Part shown: piece after piece, positions 12,401 to 21,761 of the stretch
Position numbering within the stretch: the stretch's first letter is position 1
Layout of the letters: every line of letters begins with the position of its first letter
Assembly: GCA_918807975.1 (NCBI GenBank)
Contig: OU964921.1
Location: forward strand, 30,654,498 to 30,718,497
From: Aplidium turbinatum
Taxonomy: Eukaryota > Chordata > Ascidiacea > Aplousobranchia > Polyclinidae
Reading direction: 5' to 3'
Length of the DNA stretch: 64,000 nucleotides
Notes under the pieces: model-generated
Told to the model about the DNA's origin: nothing
The model's database searches: none
What the model saw: the letters and a program-made list of their open reading frames with translations, nothing else
Made by a program: the position numbers and the translations under genes

Positions 12401-12857
12401 ACATAAACGATTTTTGTGATAGAATTTTCATCAATACTTTCTTTACAAATCATTATTACTGGGGTGTCAATGCACACTTATGAAAGAACTCAGAAATGCA
12501 GTAGGCTGCAGTACTGTATAACCAAATAAGATGAACAATGAGAGATGCTTTGTTTGAAAACAAAAAAGACGAACATGAAATTTAACTTAACGCATTTGTT
12601 GGCAAGATTGATATAAGTTATATCCTATCAAAATGAAAAGCCTTTTTATGAACTGACAAGCTTCCATCTTGTGCTGTTCAATGAATATATTTTTAAAGAT
12701 ACCTGCTGTTGTCATATGTGCTTCAATTTTTGTTCATTTTTTTAGACCACACAATACTCCAATTCGAAACATATCCGTTTCTTCTCCCGGAAAGCTTCTT
12801 CACACCTCGTCAGAAGATGGTTGCGCAATTGTGCAATGGTCCATTGCAATTACCTGA
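293..12857 (+). CDS. EML/EMAP-family microtubule-associated WD-repeat protein (5' partial, 14 exons)
   Basis: Joined exons 293-439, 2022-2241, 2469-2694, 3546-3720, 5061-5263, 5844-6308, 7112-7304, 7561-7737, 8079-8214, 8342-8496, 9316-9413, 9769-9876, 10135-10417 and 12746-12857 give one open frame of about 898 residues. All 13 introns are GT-AG and every phase closes. Order: HELP motif core (residues 1-48), first propeller (about 50-385), a Ser/Arg-rich insertion (about 385-550), second propeller (about 560-898). Diagnostic EML phrases include VWNTVTMETVRTIGLG, SIVTGDSNGTLLIWS, CVGHRSDSISCLDWS and the C-terminal EDGCAIVQW. EML proteins bind tubulin through the HELP/tandem-propeller (TAPE) unit and act on the microtubule cytoskeleton. 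The N-terminal part before HELP lies left of the window. Blades are divergent from vertebrate EML1-4, so the paralogue cannot be named. Confidence 0.9.
2022..2241 (+). CDS. EML exon: first blade
   Basis: Reads SITAHPSDVLVASAQ, then a Ser/Gln-rich loop, then HIRVWNTVTMETVRTIGLG. These are the hallmark EML strands corresponding to HPDKxxVATGQ...HxRVWDSxTLxTLxxIGLG. The loop between them, about 25 residues of polar sequence, is longer than usual. Phase 2 in, phase 0 out. Confidence 0.85.
2469..2694 (+). CDS. EML exon: blade strand plus basic linker
   Basis: Starts TYFITIEHNEESTMTVWDG, matching the EML strand VxDDSNEHMLTVWDW, then continues into a Lys/Ser/Thr-rich linker (SKKRFTPTLPTSYKR) absent from standard EMLs. 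Phase 0 in, phase 1 out at a G|gtatgt donor. Confidence 0.8.
2743..3377. mobile_element. piggyBac-type MITE in EML intron
   Basis: 635 bp bounded by TTAA on both sides (2739-2742 and 3378-3381). Termini are TCCTTAGAAGGTTGGG at the left and, inverted, CCCTTTGAAGGTTGGG at the right, followed inside by a G-run/C-run block next to CTGT. No coding capacity. TTAA duplication plus CCC-type ends is the piggyBac signature. Confidence 0.65.
3546..3720 (+). CDS. EML exon: blade containing VGKHHLSFWKL
   Basis: LEFVTVGKHHLSFWKL corresponds to the EML strand IITCGKSHIFFW. The acidic stretch ESCEDDGLEGVAISEPD follows. Phase 1 in, phase 2 out at CA|gtaagt. Confidence 0.85.
3880..4600 (-). pseudogene. LINE reverse-transcriptase 3' fragment
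   Basis: Reading the minus strand: VKQVSEFKYLGSTFHENGTS near 4440-4500 and KWLGHVVRRDKDYVGRRI near 4050-4107. These are the C-terminal phrases of invertebrate endonuclease-reverse transcriptase LINEs (FKYLGSxxxxDG...LKWFGHVVRR). The 5' part is missing and the rest is frame-broken. It lies antisense in the EML intron between exons 3546-3720 and 5061-5263. Confidence 0.75.
5061..5263 (+). CDS. EML exon: GDSNGTLLIWS blade
   Basis: HGDFGKNFFRAEYISTCVA, then SIVTGDSNGTLLIWSEKS and HAHECQISSICISEDG. This aligns to FGKYEKPKFVQCLAF...VLTGDSGGVMLIWSK...AHDGSVFTL of EMLs and is the best conserved part of the protein. Confidence 0.9.
5844..6308 (+). CDS. EML exon: last blades of propeller 1 and start of insertion
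   Basis: GYIFTAGAKDKVVNAFNL and KSLLIATEKNLIVSVEVE match MLLTGGGKDRKIILWD and FLVGTSRNFILRG of EMLs. From about base 6030 on the sequence departs from the family: Ser/Thr-rich, then a Lys/Phe-rich stretch, up to FSNKTG. The exon leaves in phase 1 and joins 7112 in frame (GG|C AAT). Confidence 0.85.
7112..7304 (+). CDS. EML exon: Arg/Ser-rich insertion
   Basis: In the frame required by the flanking exons this reads NDGVYCSLRRFVRARKF...VRSEECSLRRPILSASSPR...ERVLLR with no stop across 193 bases. It is basic and low in hydrophobic residues, with no WD-like strands. A competing frame (62 codons from an ATG) ends in a stop at the exon end and does not fit the phases. Confidence 0.7.
7561..7737 (+). 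CDS. EML exon: start of propeller 2
   Basis: REKARFEDLQKSLPLFAL, then FVHDCFVSSSADGWLTIYSS, which matches the blade LLLTCAQDRQVCLWNS of EMLs. Acceptor ttacag; donor CAT|gtatga. Phase 2 in and out. Confidence 0.8.
8079..8214 (+). CDS. EML exon: VVVGTDKGHVTIIQI blade
   Basis: GRFKLSPVGKITCIDTC, then RHLVVVGTDKGHVTIIQI, equivalent to HPSGTVVAIGTHSGRWFVLD in EMLs. Phase 2 in, phase 0 out. Confidence 0.85.
8342..8496 (+). CDS. EML exon: FSPNGKKLALSVG blade
   Basis: IIALRFSPNGKKLALSVGYD matches the EML strand LSVMRYSIDGTFLAVGSHD. The exon ends GR at an AAG|gtaatg donor. Confidence 0.85.
8638..8712. repeat. Near-perfect palindrome centred on TTAA
   Basis: Two arms of about 35 bp mirror each other around TTAA at 8675-8678: ACGTTATATATACCTCAAAGGG then TTAA then CCCTTTGAGGTATATAACGT (the left arm has one extra TA). 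The CAAAGGG-TTAA-CCCTTTG junction looks like two piggyBac-type ends meeting at a shared target site. Further small inverted repeats (GGGTCATTTTTGACCC) follow near 8870-8891. Confidence 0.6.
9316..9413 (+). CDS. EML exon: CVGHRSDSISCLDWS blade
   Basis: CVGHRSDSISCLDWSNKKYS is the EML signature CTGHSSYITHLDWSPDNKY. Canonical A|gtaagt donor. Confidence 0.9.
9769..9876 (+). CDS. EML exon: EWATKSCILDYSTKG
   Basis: VKTWHTDTLLEVRDI, then TTMEWATKSCILDYSTKG, corresponding to DIDWTTYTCVLGFQVFG of EMLs. Phase 1 in and out. Confidence 0.85.
10135..10417 (+). CDS. EML exon: GIWDKYS and LCIGDVDGHV blades
   Basis: GIWDKYSTPSAVSRLAV matches GVWPEGSDGTDINAL. LCIGDVDGHVTAQPYPCL matches VIAVADDFCKVHLFQYPC. 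A polar loop of about 40 residues (TNDLE, SSDKRG) separates them and is longer than in vertebrate EMLs. Confidence 0.85.
11644..12326. mobile_element. hAT-type MITE (CAGTGGTTCTCAACC)
   Basis: Termini CAGTGGTTCTCAACCGGGG and, inverted, AAGGTTGAGAACCACTG are the common hAT (Charlie-like) ends; both carry a GGTCCGC motif inside. Flanks CTTTAGAG and CTGTAGAC agree at 6 of 8 bases, an aged target duplication. 683 bp, no coding capacity, in the last EML intron. Confidence 0.75.
12746..12857 (+). CDS. EML terminal exon with stop
   Basis: RPHNTPIRNISVSSPGKLL, then HTSSEDGCAIVQWSIAIT and TGA. This is the closing blade (HVTNVSFTHNDSHLISTGGKDMSIIQWKL in vertebrate EMLs). The acceptor has a long T tract. 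The final intron (10418-12745) carries a hAT MITE and other repeat debris. Confidence 0.85.
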
Positions 12858-12993
12858 ACTCACTACCACAAGGCTGGCACACATCATGATGAAGATGATA
12901 CGGAACAAATCATAGGCTATACTGAATGTGAATAGGCCTAAAAAGTTTTTTTATTAATTTTTAAACTTTTAAATAATGTTTTTTCGTTTGATT

Positions 12994-12999
12994 AATAAA
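12994..12999 (+). promoter_or_regulatory. Polyadenylation signal of the EML gene
   Basis: An AATAAA hexamer lies about 137 bases after the EML stop codon in AT-rich sequence. It is the first canonical hexamer downstream. Confidence 0.5.
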
Positions 13000-13761
13000 A
13001 TTTAATTTTTACGATTGTTTTACAAAGTCTAAAAAGATTAATTTTCGTTTCGAAGTTAAGAGTTTTTCAAAATTAAGTGCTCTGAGATTGATAAAGCTTG
13101 GTTCAGTAGCAAATATAATGAAGGGGATGCTCACATGTCCGCACTGAAAACAATCACATATCTTTGCAACAAACCACACTGAAGGTTGTCAGAATTTCCT
13201 GAGGCAAAGTTCAAGTTATAACTTAGCTTTGATGCTCCCCAACAATATTCATTCGATACCGACTCTGCAGTTTCTTAGACTCGTATATTATAGCCTTGTA
13301 TCAACATATGAAGGGCTTAGAAGCAGACCGGTCTAAACCACAAAAACATTATTTTGAGTAAATCGCAATTGAAGTATTTTGAGTACCAAAAAATCGACAA
13401 ACAATACACACAACAATGCTTGCAAGTTTATTAGATATTGTGACAAGCCTCATCTGTTATCCACTGAATGTTTCAAAAAATCGCAATAACTACTGAACAA
13501 AATACAAAAATACGGTTAGACCATTGTGGCACACATTGTAACATAACAATACAAACTACAAAAATGCTGTTAGACCATTGTAGCATACATTGTAAGTTAC
13601 AATTTTGGGAGTTCTATCTACAGTTGGATCTTCTAAGGGCTGAAGAATATTTAGGTTTGGCAGAAAAACTTTACCAAAAGAAAGTGTCAATGCATTTAAG
13701 GAATAAAAGCAGTTCTATTGTGAAAAACTTTTGGGATATCATTAACTCACACAACTTTCCT

Positions 13762-14346
13762 CTAATCATTTTCGTTTTCATGATCTGCTTCGTCTGGTAG
13801 CATCTCATCAAGATCCTGATCCGCAGAACTACGCAAGTTCTTATAGAAATCGTGATAGACAGGAGGAACATAATCCAACAAATCGTTGATATCTTTTAGT
13901 TTTAACGGGTTAATCAGCACAGGCTGATCATGAAGACGATTGAGAAGTGCCACACCATTGGCTGGTCGACCACGACTTTGACGCTTTGCCAAATCCAATA
14001 CATTCCATTCAGTAATATCAGTCAAGTTGTACTTGAAATACATTAAACTTGGTGATTCACTGACAAGTCTGATCCATTGAATTTTTAACCACTCCTCCTT
14101 TCTGCCACCAGTATCCCTTTTTCTGATCACCAGTTCTTTTTTGTAATCACTCACACCAATAAAGTCTTCTGAACACATGGGAATAACGTTGAAAGGTTTT
14201 TTCCTGTTTGCCTCTGCAACAATGTCCATCCACTGCTGCGGAATGTAAACATTGTCATGACGCTTTTTCGCGGTTTCTACTTTTGCAAAGTCACTATCGT
14301 TCGGAAGATAACTATGGCCAGAAACCATGATTCTTGTTTTGGACAA
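13762..14346 (-). CDS. Transposon-borne protein, C-terminal part (GHSYLPNDSDF family)
   Basis: 194 codons with an acidic C-terminus (LPDEADHENEND). It contains GHSYLPNDSDFAKVE, VYIPQQWMDIV and FNVIPMCSEDF, in the same order as a multicopy invertebrate protein that I recall only as an uncharacterised, probably transposase-derived family. It lies fully inside the TIR element 13310-15504, so it is very likely the 3' part of that element's transposase; the N-terminal catalytic part is absent here. The frame is open, so this copy may be fairly young. Confidence 0.6.
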   Translation of the reverse strand: MSKTRIMVSGHSYLPNDSDFAKVETAKKRHDNVYIPQQWMDIVAEANRKKPFNVIPMCSEDFIGVSDYKKELVIRKRDTGGRKEEWLKIQWIRLVSESPSLMYFKYNLTDITEWNVLDLAKRQSRGRPANGVALLNRLHDQPVLINPLKLKDINDLLDYVPPVYHDFYKNLRSSADQDLDEMLPDEADHENEND

Positions 14347-14536
14347 CCTATAGGCTAAAAATGAGTCTGCAATAATTTAAATTTGCCAAAATTGCATCAT
14401 ACAGATTTATACACAACATAATATTGAAATGATATTGAAAATAGCCAAATTTGCAAATAATGACAACTGACAACTCTGAAGCATTTGCACAGCAGCTGCT
14501 TTGGCTCAAGCGCAGGGGAAAAATTGTAGCTTAGAC

Positions 14537-15267
14537 CAGTGGTTCTCAACGGGGGCGGTACCGCCCCCCAGGGAGCGTTTTGACTTTGCAGGGAGGCGTT
14601 TTGATTATTAGAGGGCTTTCTGGTTTAACCCATCTACCGCCCAGCGTAACGATTTCGTCAAAGAGCTCGAATCTTCGTGGTAGTATTTCCTACCTCATAC
14701 CTGGTGGAAAAGGGATTCAGCTGTGTTGTTCTGCTACATATCAAACAGCGAAACCCACCTGGCATAAGTTATCCATAAAAGGCAATCTTCAAATGTTTCT
14801 CACTGGCTTTACACCGGATGTGAAGAAACTGGCACTTTCTCACCAACCCCAAGGTTCACATTGACTACCAGTAGACCTATACTGTTTTCATGCTCGCAAA
14901 TATATATTTGCATTTCATCAAATATAGTTACTAGTCTCTAAAATCCTTACAGCCTGTTTCACCCTAAAAGAGGGGTCATTAAAAGGTCCTTATTCTAATA
15001 GAAATATAATTCTATTTGAATAAGGACCTTTTGATGATCCCCCTTTTAGGGTAAAACAGGCTGTAAGGGTTTTAGAGGCTGGTGACTAGCCTATATTTGA
15101 TGTAATTCGCTTTGGTTGGCTTGGCTTTGAGCACTTTTTGTAGTAGGCTATTAATAGTATTTATTGTTTTATATTCGCTTTCGTAATTAATCGTTTTTGT
15201 TGGGGGGCGGTAAAAATTGGCCAGTCCATGAAGGGAGCGTTGGGCCAAAAAAGGTTGAGAAACGCTG
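14537..15267. mobile_element. hAT MITE nested in the 13.3 kb transposon
   Basis: Starts CAGTGGTTCTCAACGGGGGC and ends AGGTTGAGAAACGCTG. Flanked by an exact 8-bp duplication GCTTAGAC (14529-14536 and 15268-15275), the hAT signature. The target lies in a subterminal TTAGACC repeat of the host element. 731 bp, with a large internal foldback. Confidence 0.8.
14916..15102. repeat. Long inverted repeat (foldback) inside the nested hAT MITE
   Basis: Arms of about 85-90 bp run inward from CATCAAATATAG (14916) and CTATATTTGATG (15102) and meet near 15008 with almost no loop. They include CTTACAGCCTGTTTYACCCT and AAGGTCCTTATTC with few mismatches, so a long hairpin is expected in RNA or single-stranded DNA. 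Confidence 0.8.
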
Positions 15268-16669
15268 GCTTAGACCGCTTTTGCTCAAGCGCAGGGAAAA
15301 AATTATGGCTTAGACCACTTTGGCTCTAGCAAATATGAAAAAAACCGAAGAGCTTGAAATTAGTCTGCTCATTTCGCCTTCACATACACGTGATAACGGT
15401 TAGACCGTTATAGCATAAACAGATAATATCGATATCTGTTGAATGGCATCTTTAAATCAAATTTGACATTTTTGGGGTTAGACCGGTTTGCCTCTAAGCC
15501 CTTCATATATAATGCTGTTTTCCTTCTTATTTGTATGTGAACAGGGCTTTCTGTTTTGAATCTTATTATTCAATGAAATGTGAAATCAATAGCCTACATA
15601 GGCTTACCCGCCTAACAGAACTTGCCTGTTTAAAGAATCACATAAATTTACCGTAGCATTACATAAATTTTATTTTCAGTTGATATGGTTCATTCAGTGG
15701 CGTACGCAGGGGTGTGGCAAAGAGCAGTTGGCCATGCCCATGCCTTGCTTTTTTAACACTATCTTAATACGAGCTATTTTCGCACGCGGAAAGCACGTCG
15801 CGGGCTATCTTAGCCCTGTGCTAATTAATCACTAATTACGGGAGTTATGAAAATCACAGAACCAAAATATTTTACAAGATAACTGCCATGTGTATTGTCG
15901 GTATAGAAACTAAATTTGTACCCAACAAACTTATTGAAATAAATTGTTTGAGATGAAAAAAACGTCAGAAAGTCGGTTTTTATTCTAATATTTCGAAGAT
16001 AGCTTCAAAATTGAAATTATTAAATTATAACATAGAAATAGAGTAATGCTAAACTAAACAAAAATTATTTTTGCTCATAAATTAAAGCAGTTTTAGGCGT
16101 TTTTACATTTCAAAGTAATTGCACTAACATCAACGTAGGCCTATATATAATATGGAGGGCGTCGGAAACAGATCGCTTAGCAACTCGAGTTTCTTAGGAG
16201 GTTTGTCGAGTAAATGACGAAATCGAAAACCATTTTTCAATTGAACGCCAGGAAGACGGTGCACAACACGGTCCAACTAATCAGTAAATCATCCCGTTCC
16301 AGAGATATTGCAGCGGCGTATATTCAGGGTGTGTGCGTCACACTCCCATCAAATATGATTGATTCATCAATCATCATACAGTTAAACTCAGCCAGTAATA
16401 AAGCTTGGGATGAATGACAGTCCAGTTTTGCACTGTCCCTTGTTATAAATATAAAACATAAAAATATATATTGCAAAATTGCGAAAAATATATTGGAAAC
16501 ATGTGTGCTCAGATCTTAAAGCACAGATGGCTGGTACCCACACATGTTAATTCCCAGTGAGAACCCAATAGCACCTTTGACACCGCCAACCAATCAGAAC
16601 ATGTTAAAAGTGGCTACTGTTCAATTGTAATCCTACTGGAAGCCAGGGTTGCCTAGCAGGGTTCTAAGC

Positions 16670-18240
16670 AAGGTTGCCTAGATTCAGAGTAAGGCCTAAG
16701 CTAGGCTACACGCATGACTCAGATGACGACAATACAGTAGAAATTCCCAGAAGGCGCTTCCCTTCAGAGTGCTCGATTAGCAGAGAAGAACTAGAAGAAG
16801 AGCAAGAGCGATGTACCTTCGATCTTCGCACAGATGCGCTTGAGGCGAAAAAGTGTAGAATTACGAATCGAGCAACAGCTGTCCTCGCAACCGCAACATT
16901 ATTGGACACAAACGATGATTTCAATCCGACGATGGTATTCGAAAAAACAAGCTCGTTCGTGCACGAAAACGGCTCCGTTTAGAGACGAATCACTTCGCTT
17001 CCAGTTCGCTTGGCACAATAGTTGAAGGCATTTTACTTTGACAGCAGAAAGGATAAAATAAATTGAATGGCATAACTGGCTATCGTCAAAAATCAATCGA
17101 TGACCACTACATGATGATAAAATATCCAGAAGGTGAATATATCGACCACGTTTCCATTCAAGGGCGTTCAACTGGGAACCACATTGCCAAAACGATATTG
17201 GCTGCTCTTGAAGTCAAGGGAATTGACGTGAAAGGCATTCGGGTCGTTGGCTGCGATGGAACTGCCGTCAATACAGCTAAGCACACGGAAGTCATCACCA
17301 TCATTGAGCAACATATCGTGAGTTCGGTGCATTGGTCGATTTGCCAGTTTCACCTCAACGAACTCCCGCTTCGGCATCTCTTCGGCGAGCTGGATGGGAA
17401 ATCATCTGGACCGCAAACCTTCAAAGGATTTATCGGCAGTGTTGTCGGTAATGATAAGTGCGCAATGGGAGAATTTGCAGTCGTCGACTTGGAGAAGATA
17501 AAATCCAATCTGACGGAAGTCGATGAGGTGATGAAAATTAACAGTGATCAAAAGCATCTGTTCGATATCGTTTTGAAGGTTATCAAGGGAAGTCTGCCTC
17601 CAGAAGCATTCGATTTCGTGATCCAGGAAAACAGGGTCATGCACGAGGGCTTACTCTCGCTTCAAGGATATGCCGAGTTTATATTTCGGAGCCAGAACTA
17701 ACAGAGGCGCTGATAGAAATAACGACGTGCGTCGTTAAAGTTTATGCTCCTATGTGGTTTACTATCAAGCGAAACAATAAGATTCACTTCGCTGCTCGGT
17801 CCTTCCGTTGGTTGGTTAAACTCTCGCCATCTGACAGGCCAATCAAAAAAAGTCGTCGACAGTTGCCTACAAACAAACGTCTTCGCTGAGCATCCGGAGA
17901 ATGTAGTGTTGGCCCTTTTGCATGATGAGTCTAAACCAATGCGTAAGCTCGCAGTTCATCGGATCCAGAAAACAAGGGACGAGTACACGGGTGGGATACG
18001 TCGTTTCAAAATTTCCAAAATAAATTTTGAGTACACAGACTTGACAACAAACTCGTCGTTCCGGTGAAGCAAGCAGAAACTCACTGAGCCATCAGTTCTA
18101 CGCGATTTCAGCATCCAACAGCTCACAGAGCTTTTCGTCGAGACCGATGTTCCTACATCGATTGACAGTTGTCCGAGCTGCACACAAGCAGGTGAGTGTG
18201 CAATCAAACTCGTCACCGAAGTGAGCAATGAAGTCATCGG
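16670..18240 (+). pseudogene. Decayed DNA-transposon transposase (GCDGTxVNT...NELPLRHL family)
   Basis: The longest piece is 17063-17701 (212 codons): VGCDGTAVNTAKH, SICQFHLNELPLRHLFGELD and GKSSGPQTFKGFIG. This pattern occurs in a multicopy invertebrate family with an RNase H-like catalytic look. A downstream piece in another frame (about 17880-18060) reads ENVVLALLHDESKPMRKLAV and GIRRFKISKINFEYTD, its usual C-terminal part. An N-terminal acidic piece lies at 16674-16982. At least two frameshifts separate these pieces, so this copy is dead. Terminal repeats were not found; CAGTGGCGTACGCAGGGG at 15695 could be a left end but has no right partner here. Confidence 0.6.
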
Positions 18241-18954
18241 CCATGACAGCAGCAGACATGAATTATTCTGACGCGAACTGCTGTTCGCTCACAGCGTTCA
18301 CGTTTTGAGTCAAAGAAAGATTTCGTTCTGTGATTGTTTTTGACTGTTTACGTCGTTTTGTGTATTTTTTATTTTTATTTTTTTAATTACGTTTTTTTTT
18401 TATAAAAACGTTTTTTATGTTTATTTGGGTGGTATTGATTTTTTTTGTGCGGCGTTTTCCCGCGGCCCCATCTAACACAGGTTTTCAGACTATTTGTTTG
18501 TGACCTAAGCCTCCTATCTGAGCGGACTTGCTAAGTGATTTGAACAAAAAAGTAAATTGACGGCCCTATCTAATATATAACTAGCATTGCATGAAAATGT
18601 CTAGCCACCTGAGACGAAATGCTTATTGTGAAGGGCAGGAAGGTAAAAAAATGACCAATTTAGAAAATTCGTAAAGAATAAAACTAAAAATCAAGAAATT
18701 TCACATTTCTAGCATATTTCCTTGTGTGAAATATTTCACTACTAGAGTGGGGCGTCCTCATAAAACCCCGTGTCGCTACAGATAGGGTTAATCTTTTTCA
18801 TACGATTAAGTTTTAAAGTAACAGTTTGACTTGCTATTCCATAACAGCAGTCAACAATACTCTTAAGTCTCACCAAAAAAGTAATAGCCTACTGTAAAAG
18901 CTAAAGCCATGTCCCGGTACAAAAGACATTGTAAAATTATAAAAATGAAGCAAA

Positions 18955-19165
18955 TTGATAGCATGTAATAATCAAGTGATTTTTTACCCGATGATAGTAG
19001 GTTTAAACTTAATGGACGCAAAGACAAGGAAGTCAGTCTTCACACTCAACTTTAGACATGCCTGTCTTGGCAATGACACAGCCACATGCTTTTGGATGAT
19101 GTCGACTAGGTGCCTCGCCTCGTACCCAGCTTTCATTACTCTGCTAAACAGCCGAAAACAAAGGA
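18955..19165. repeat. SINE-like fragment
   Basis: Shares an alignable stretch with 41520-41595 (TTAAGTGGAC/TTAATGGACG, AAGGCAAGGAAG/AAGACAAGGAAG, CAGGCATGCCT/TAGACATGCCT). The 41.5 kb copy is followed by a tRNA-like head, so this is probably a head-less SINE copy. Confidence 0.4.
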
Positions 19166-19705
19166 AGAGCTAATTAGATTTAAAACAAAATTAAAATTTC
19201 TCGTAACATACAAAAACTATCTCTTTTAGATTTGTGGTAAAATAACTTGCATCGTATATTGATGAAAGTACCATCAATAGATTTACATTTGATTGACCAA
19301 GAACTAATTTAGTGTGGCCTTCCAAACGATGGAATGTAACAAACTCTTTCCGTTTTCAGATCCTACAAACTGCTGTTGGTTATTCTAAAATTTATTTATA
19401 TTATTATTATTTTATTTGAAACTGGTAAGGCTTCGCTTTGAAGAACAGATGTAATGAGAAAAGATATGTTAAGATATGTAGTAAGTGTCCTTCATTCGAC
19501 CTTGCAATATTTTGAAATCTTTAAGCTTTGCCCCAAATTAATCAATATCATGATAGTTTTATGGATTTTTTCCAAACTCGAAAAACTGCAAATATCATAA
19601 CTTGGCTAGAATCCTTAAATTTTTAAGATTTGATCGAGGGCTTCGTTTAGTTCGCGGTTTACTTTTTGCAGAATTTTCTACAATTCATTTTGCTTTATCT
19701 AAAAT

Positions 19706-20063
19706 AGGGCTACTCAACTAGCGGACCGTGGTCCGAATCCTGACCTTCCGAGTGTTGATGGTGGACCTCAGATTTGTGGAAGAATAACCTCATTGCCACG
19801 TTTCAGGGCCCTTTTAAACATATTTCTACTAAGAGGAAACAAAATTTTCTGTAATTATCTTGGTACAGTAGCTAAGCCATCAAGACCCCTGAACACTTTG
19901 TCACAAATTCAAGTAGAGATACATTTTCACTAAAAAAAAAGGTTCGATACTGGTACTGATAGTTTAACTTTCGTGGTTGCGTATGAAATAATTTATTCAT
20001 CGGACCGCTAAAAACATTCAACTTGTCAAACCGGACCTTTGTTAATACTAGTTGAGTAACCCT
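19706..20063. mobile_element. MITE with AGGGYTACTCAACTAG ends
   Basis: The left end AGGGCTACTCAACTAG and right end CTAGTTGAGTAACCCT are inverted repeats, with GGTCCG/CGGACC pairs inside. 358 bp, non-coding. The end sequence suggests hAT; the flanks (CTAAAAT and CTAGAAAAT) are only roughly duplicated. Confidence 0.6.
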
Positions 20064-21686
20064 GACCTAGAAAATCTTTTTCCAATACTCCTTTTTTTAA
20101 TTCCAGGTTTAATTATCTGGTTTAAATCGACGTTTAACCTTGGACAGAAGAATCAAAAAAATCAATGATTTTAATATTTATAGTTTAAACCTCAATATCA
20201 TTTTGCAGAGCTCAGCTTTTTACGCACAACAGTATTTTAATACAAGTTTAACGTTGTGAAACCGCTTTTCATCCAATACAACTCATCAACTTAACTGTAC
20301 CAGAACGAACAAAAAGTTACACATGTCGGCTACATAGATAAAAAGTCAATAGGGGCTCTTTTTTCTTTTCTTCTTGTTTTCTTTCTTACAAATGCAATAG
20401 TTTATTACATAAAGAAAAATAAAAATAAAAGAAAATGAAAGTCTGAAATAATTCATTGATTGTTTTGTTTTAAATTCTCTTACCAAATTAAAAACCGTGA
20501 TTTTTTTCTTTCCACGATTTATCAGCTAAAGTAAAAATATGATGTCCTGTATATTGAGGTTCATGATTAGAAGGCTGTCAAAGATTTATCGATTTAGTAT
20601 CAATTTGCAGTGCACTCAATGACTCCTTCCGTTATTAAGACAGGTCCTACGACGAGGCGATTCGCCACAAAGATTTATGTCAAGCACAATGTAGAAATGA
20701 TCTTAAATCGTTGCATTTAAGTGTACTGCTAAGTTGCAAACAGCGAGTGTTAGAGCATTGCCGCTTGATCTTGCCATGCTCTTATCCGTACGTTAGGAGT
20801 CGCGTATTTACCATTAAGATTTGAAATTGCAATGCGCTTGCATAAATGGAATAGGCTACAGTAATCAAATGCAGCTAGCTAGACAGAAGCAAACCTAGTG
20901 TATAGAAACTGTGGGATAAAGTTGATTTCAAATTTTCTACCTATGGGTTGTTTGCAAAAAGTTGAGAGTTGTGATAAAAGTAAAGAATCTTTGTAAAGGC
21001 TATCGATTCTTACAATTAAAGAAGCATGCTTACAAAAAAATTGAGAAACGAGCAATTGCTGATGAATTTACGTAAATAAAAACCAATGGGTTGGGATAGA
21101 AAATAATAATAATGCAATATGATAATTTTTTTCAACTAACGCAAAGTTTGCATAAAATAGCAGCTATGCGCTTATTCGCAAAGCAATATTTTGAGGGCTC
21201 TTTACTATTAAAAATAGAACTTTGAAACATAATAACTAAATGGCCGCCAGTTCCACACCGCTCAAGAGCATGCGGCTGTGTCTTTGACACAGACATCCGT
21301 CGATTGCGGAGTGGCGCACTATAGCCCGTGATTTCTCCCATGATTATAAACAGCAAGGTGCTCTAGAGAGAAATACCTAACTTCTCGGGGCTATGGCCTA
21401 CTGAAGTAAACTGATATTGTAAGATGACAGTTCAAATTAAAAAAATTCCTTTGAAGGCTTCTATTCACAGTGCAATAGAAAAATGAAATTAATAGAAGTC
21501 TCTCATACCCAATCATGTTAAGGTAGCAGGTTAATTTGAAATACTAGCCTACTATATTAGCCTACTATACAGGTATAGTAAGTTACAGCAGTTTGAAAAC
21601 AATGACCACAATTTTCCTGTTTTAAAGTCGTCTTCACGGTAAGAACACTGAAGAATTTTTGAAGCTGAAAGCATTGCAAAAAAAAA
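20064..21686. other. Intergenic stretch before the GPCR gene
   Basis: AT-rich with no convincing exon or repeat boundary. A block richer in CG dinucleotides at about 21240-21335 contains a TGTGTCTTTGACACA hairpin and lies 350 bases before the GPCR start codon. It could belong to the promoter, but no TATA or initiator can be assigned. Confidence 0.3.
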
Positions 21687-21761
21687 ATGAACGAAAAAGA
21701 TATAGGACACCACCTTCATGATATTTCAGCTTTGATTTCGAATGTATCACATTACAACTAT
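21687..21761 (+). CDS. GPCR exon 1: start and extracellular N-terminus
   Basis: ATG, then 24 more codons ending SALISNVSHYNY at a T|gtaagt donor, phase 0. NVS is an N-glycosylation sequon. There is no signal peptide, as usual for class A. It was chosen because it is open, phase-matched to the TM1 exon and has a consensus donor. Confidence 0.65.

Larger units (their letters stand above)
13310..15504. mobile_element. TIR DNA transposon carrying a GHSYLPNDSDF ORF
   Basis: Begins GAAGGGCTTAGAAGCAGACC and ends with the inverted version (ACCGGTTTGCCTCTAAGCCCTTC, split here by reading direction). Both flanks read ATAT, a probable short target duplication. Subterminal copies of TTAGACC plus a short variable tail recur near 13516, 13570, 15272, 15311 and 15399. 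It holds a 194-codon minus-strand ORF and a nested hAT MITE. The same first 22 bases recur at the end of the window (63979). Superfamily not assigned. Confidence 0.75.

Noticed and set aside
15695-15720. CAGTGGCGTACGCAGGGG, a hAT-like left end before the 16.7 kb transposase.
   Set aside because: No inverted partner was found by 21 kb, so it cannot be paired with the transposase.
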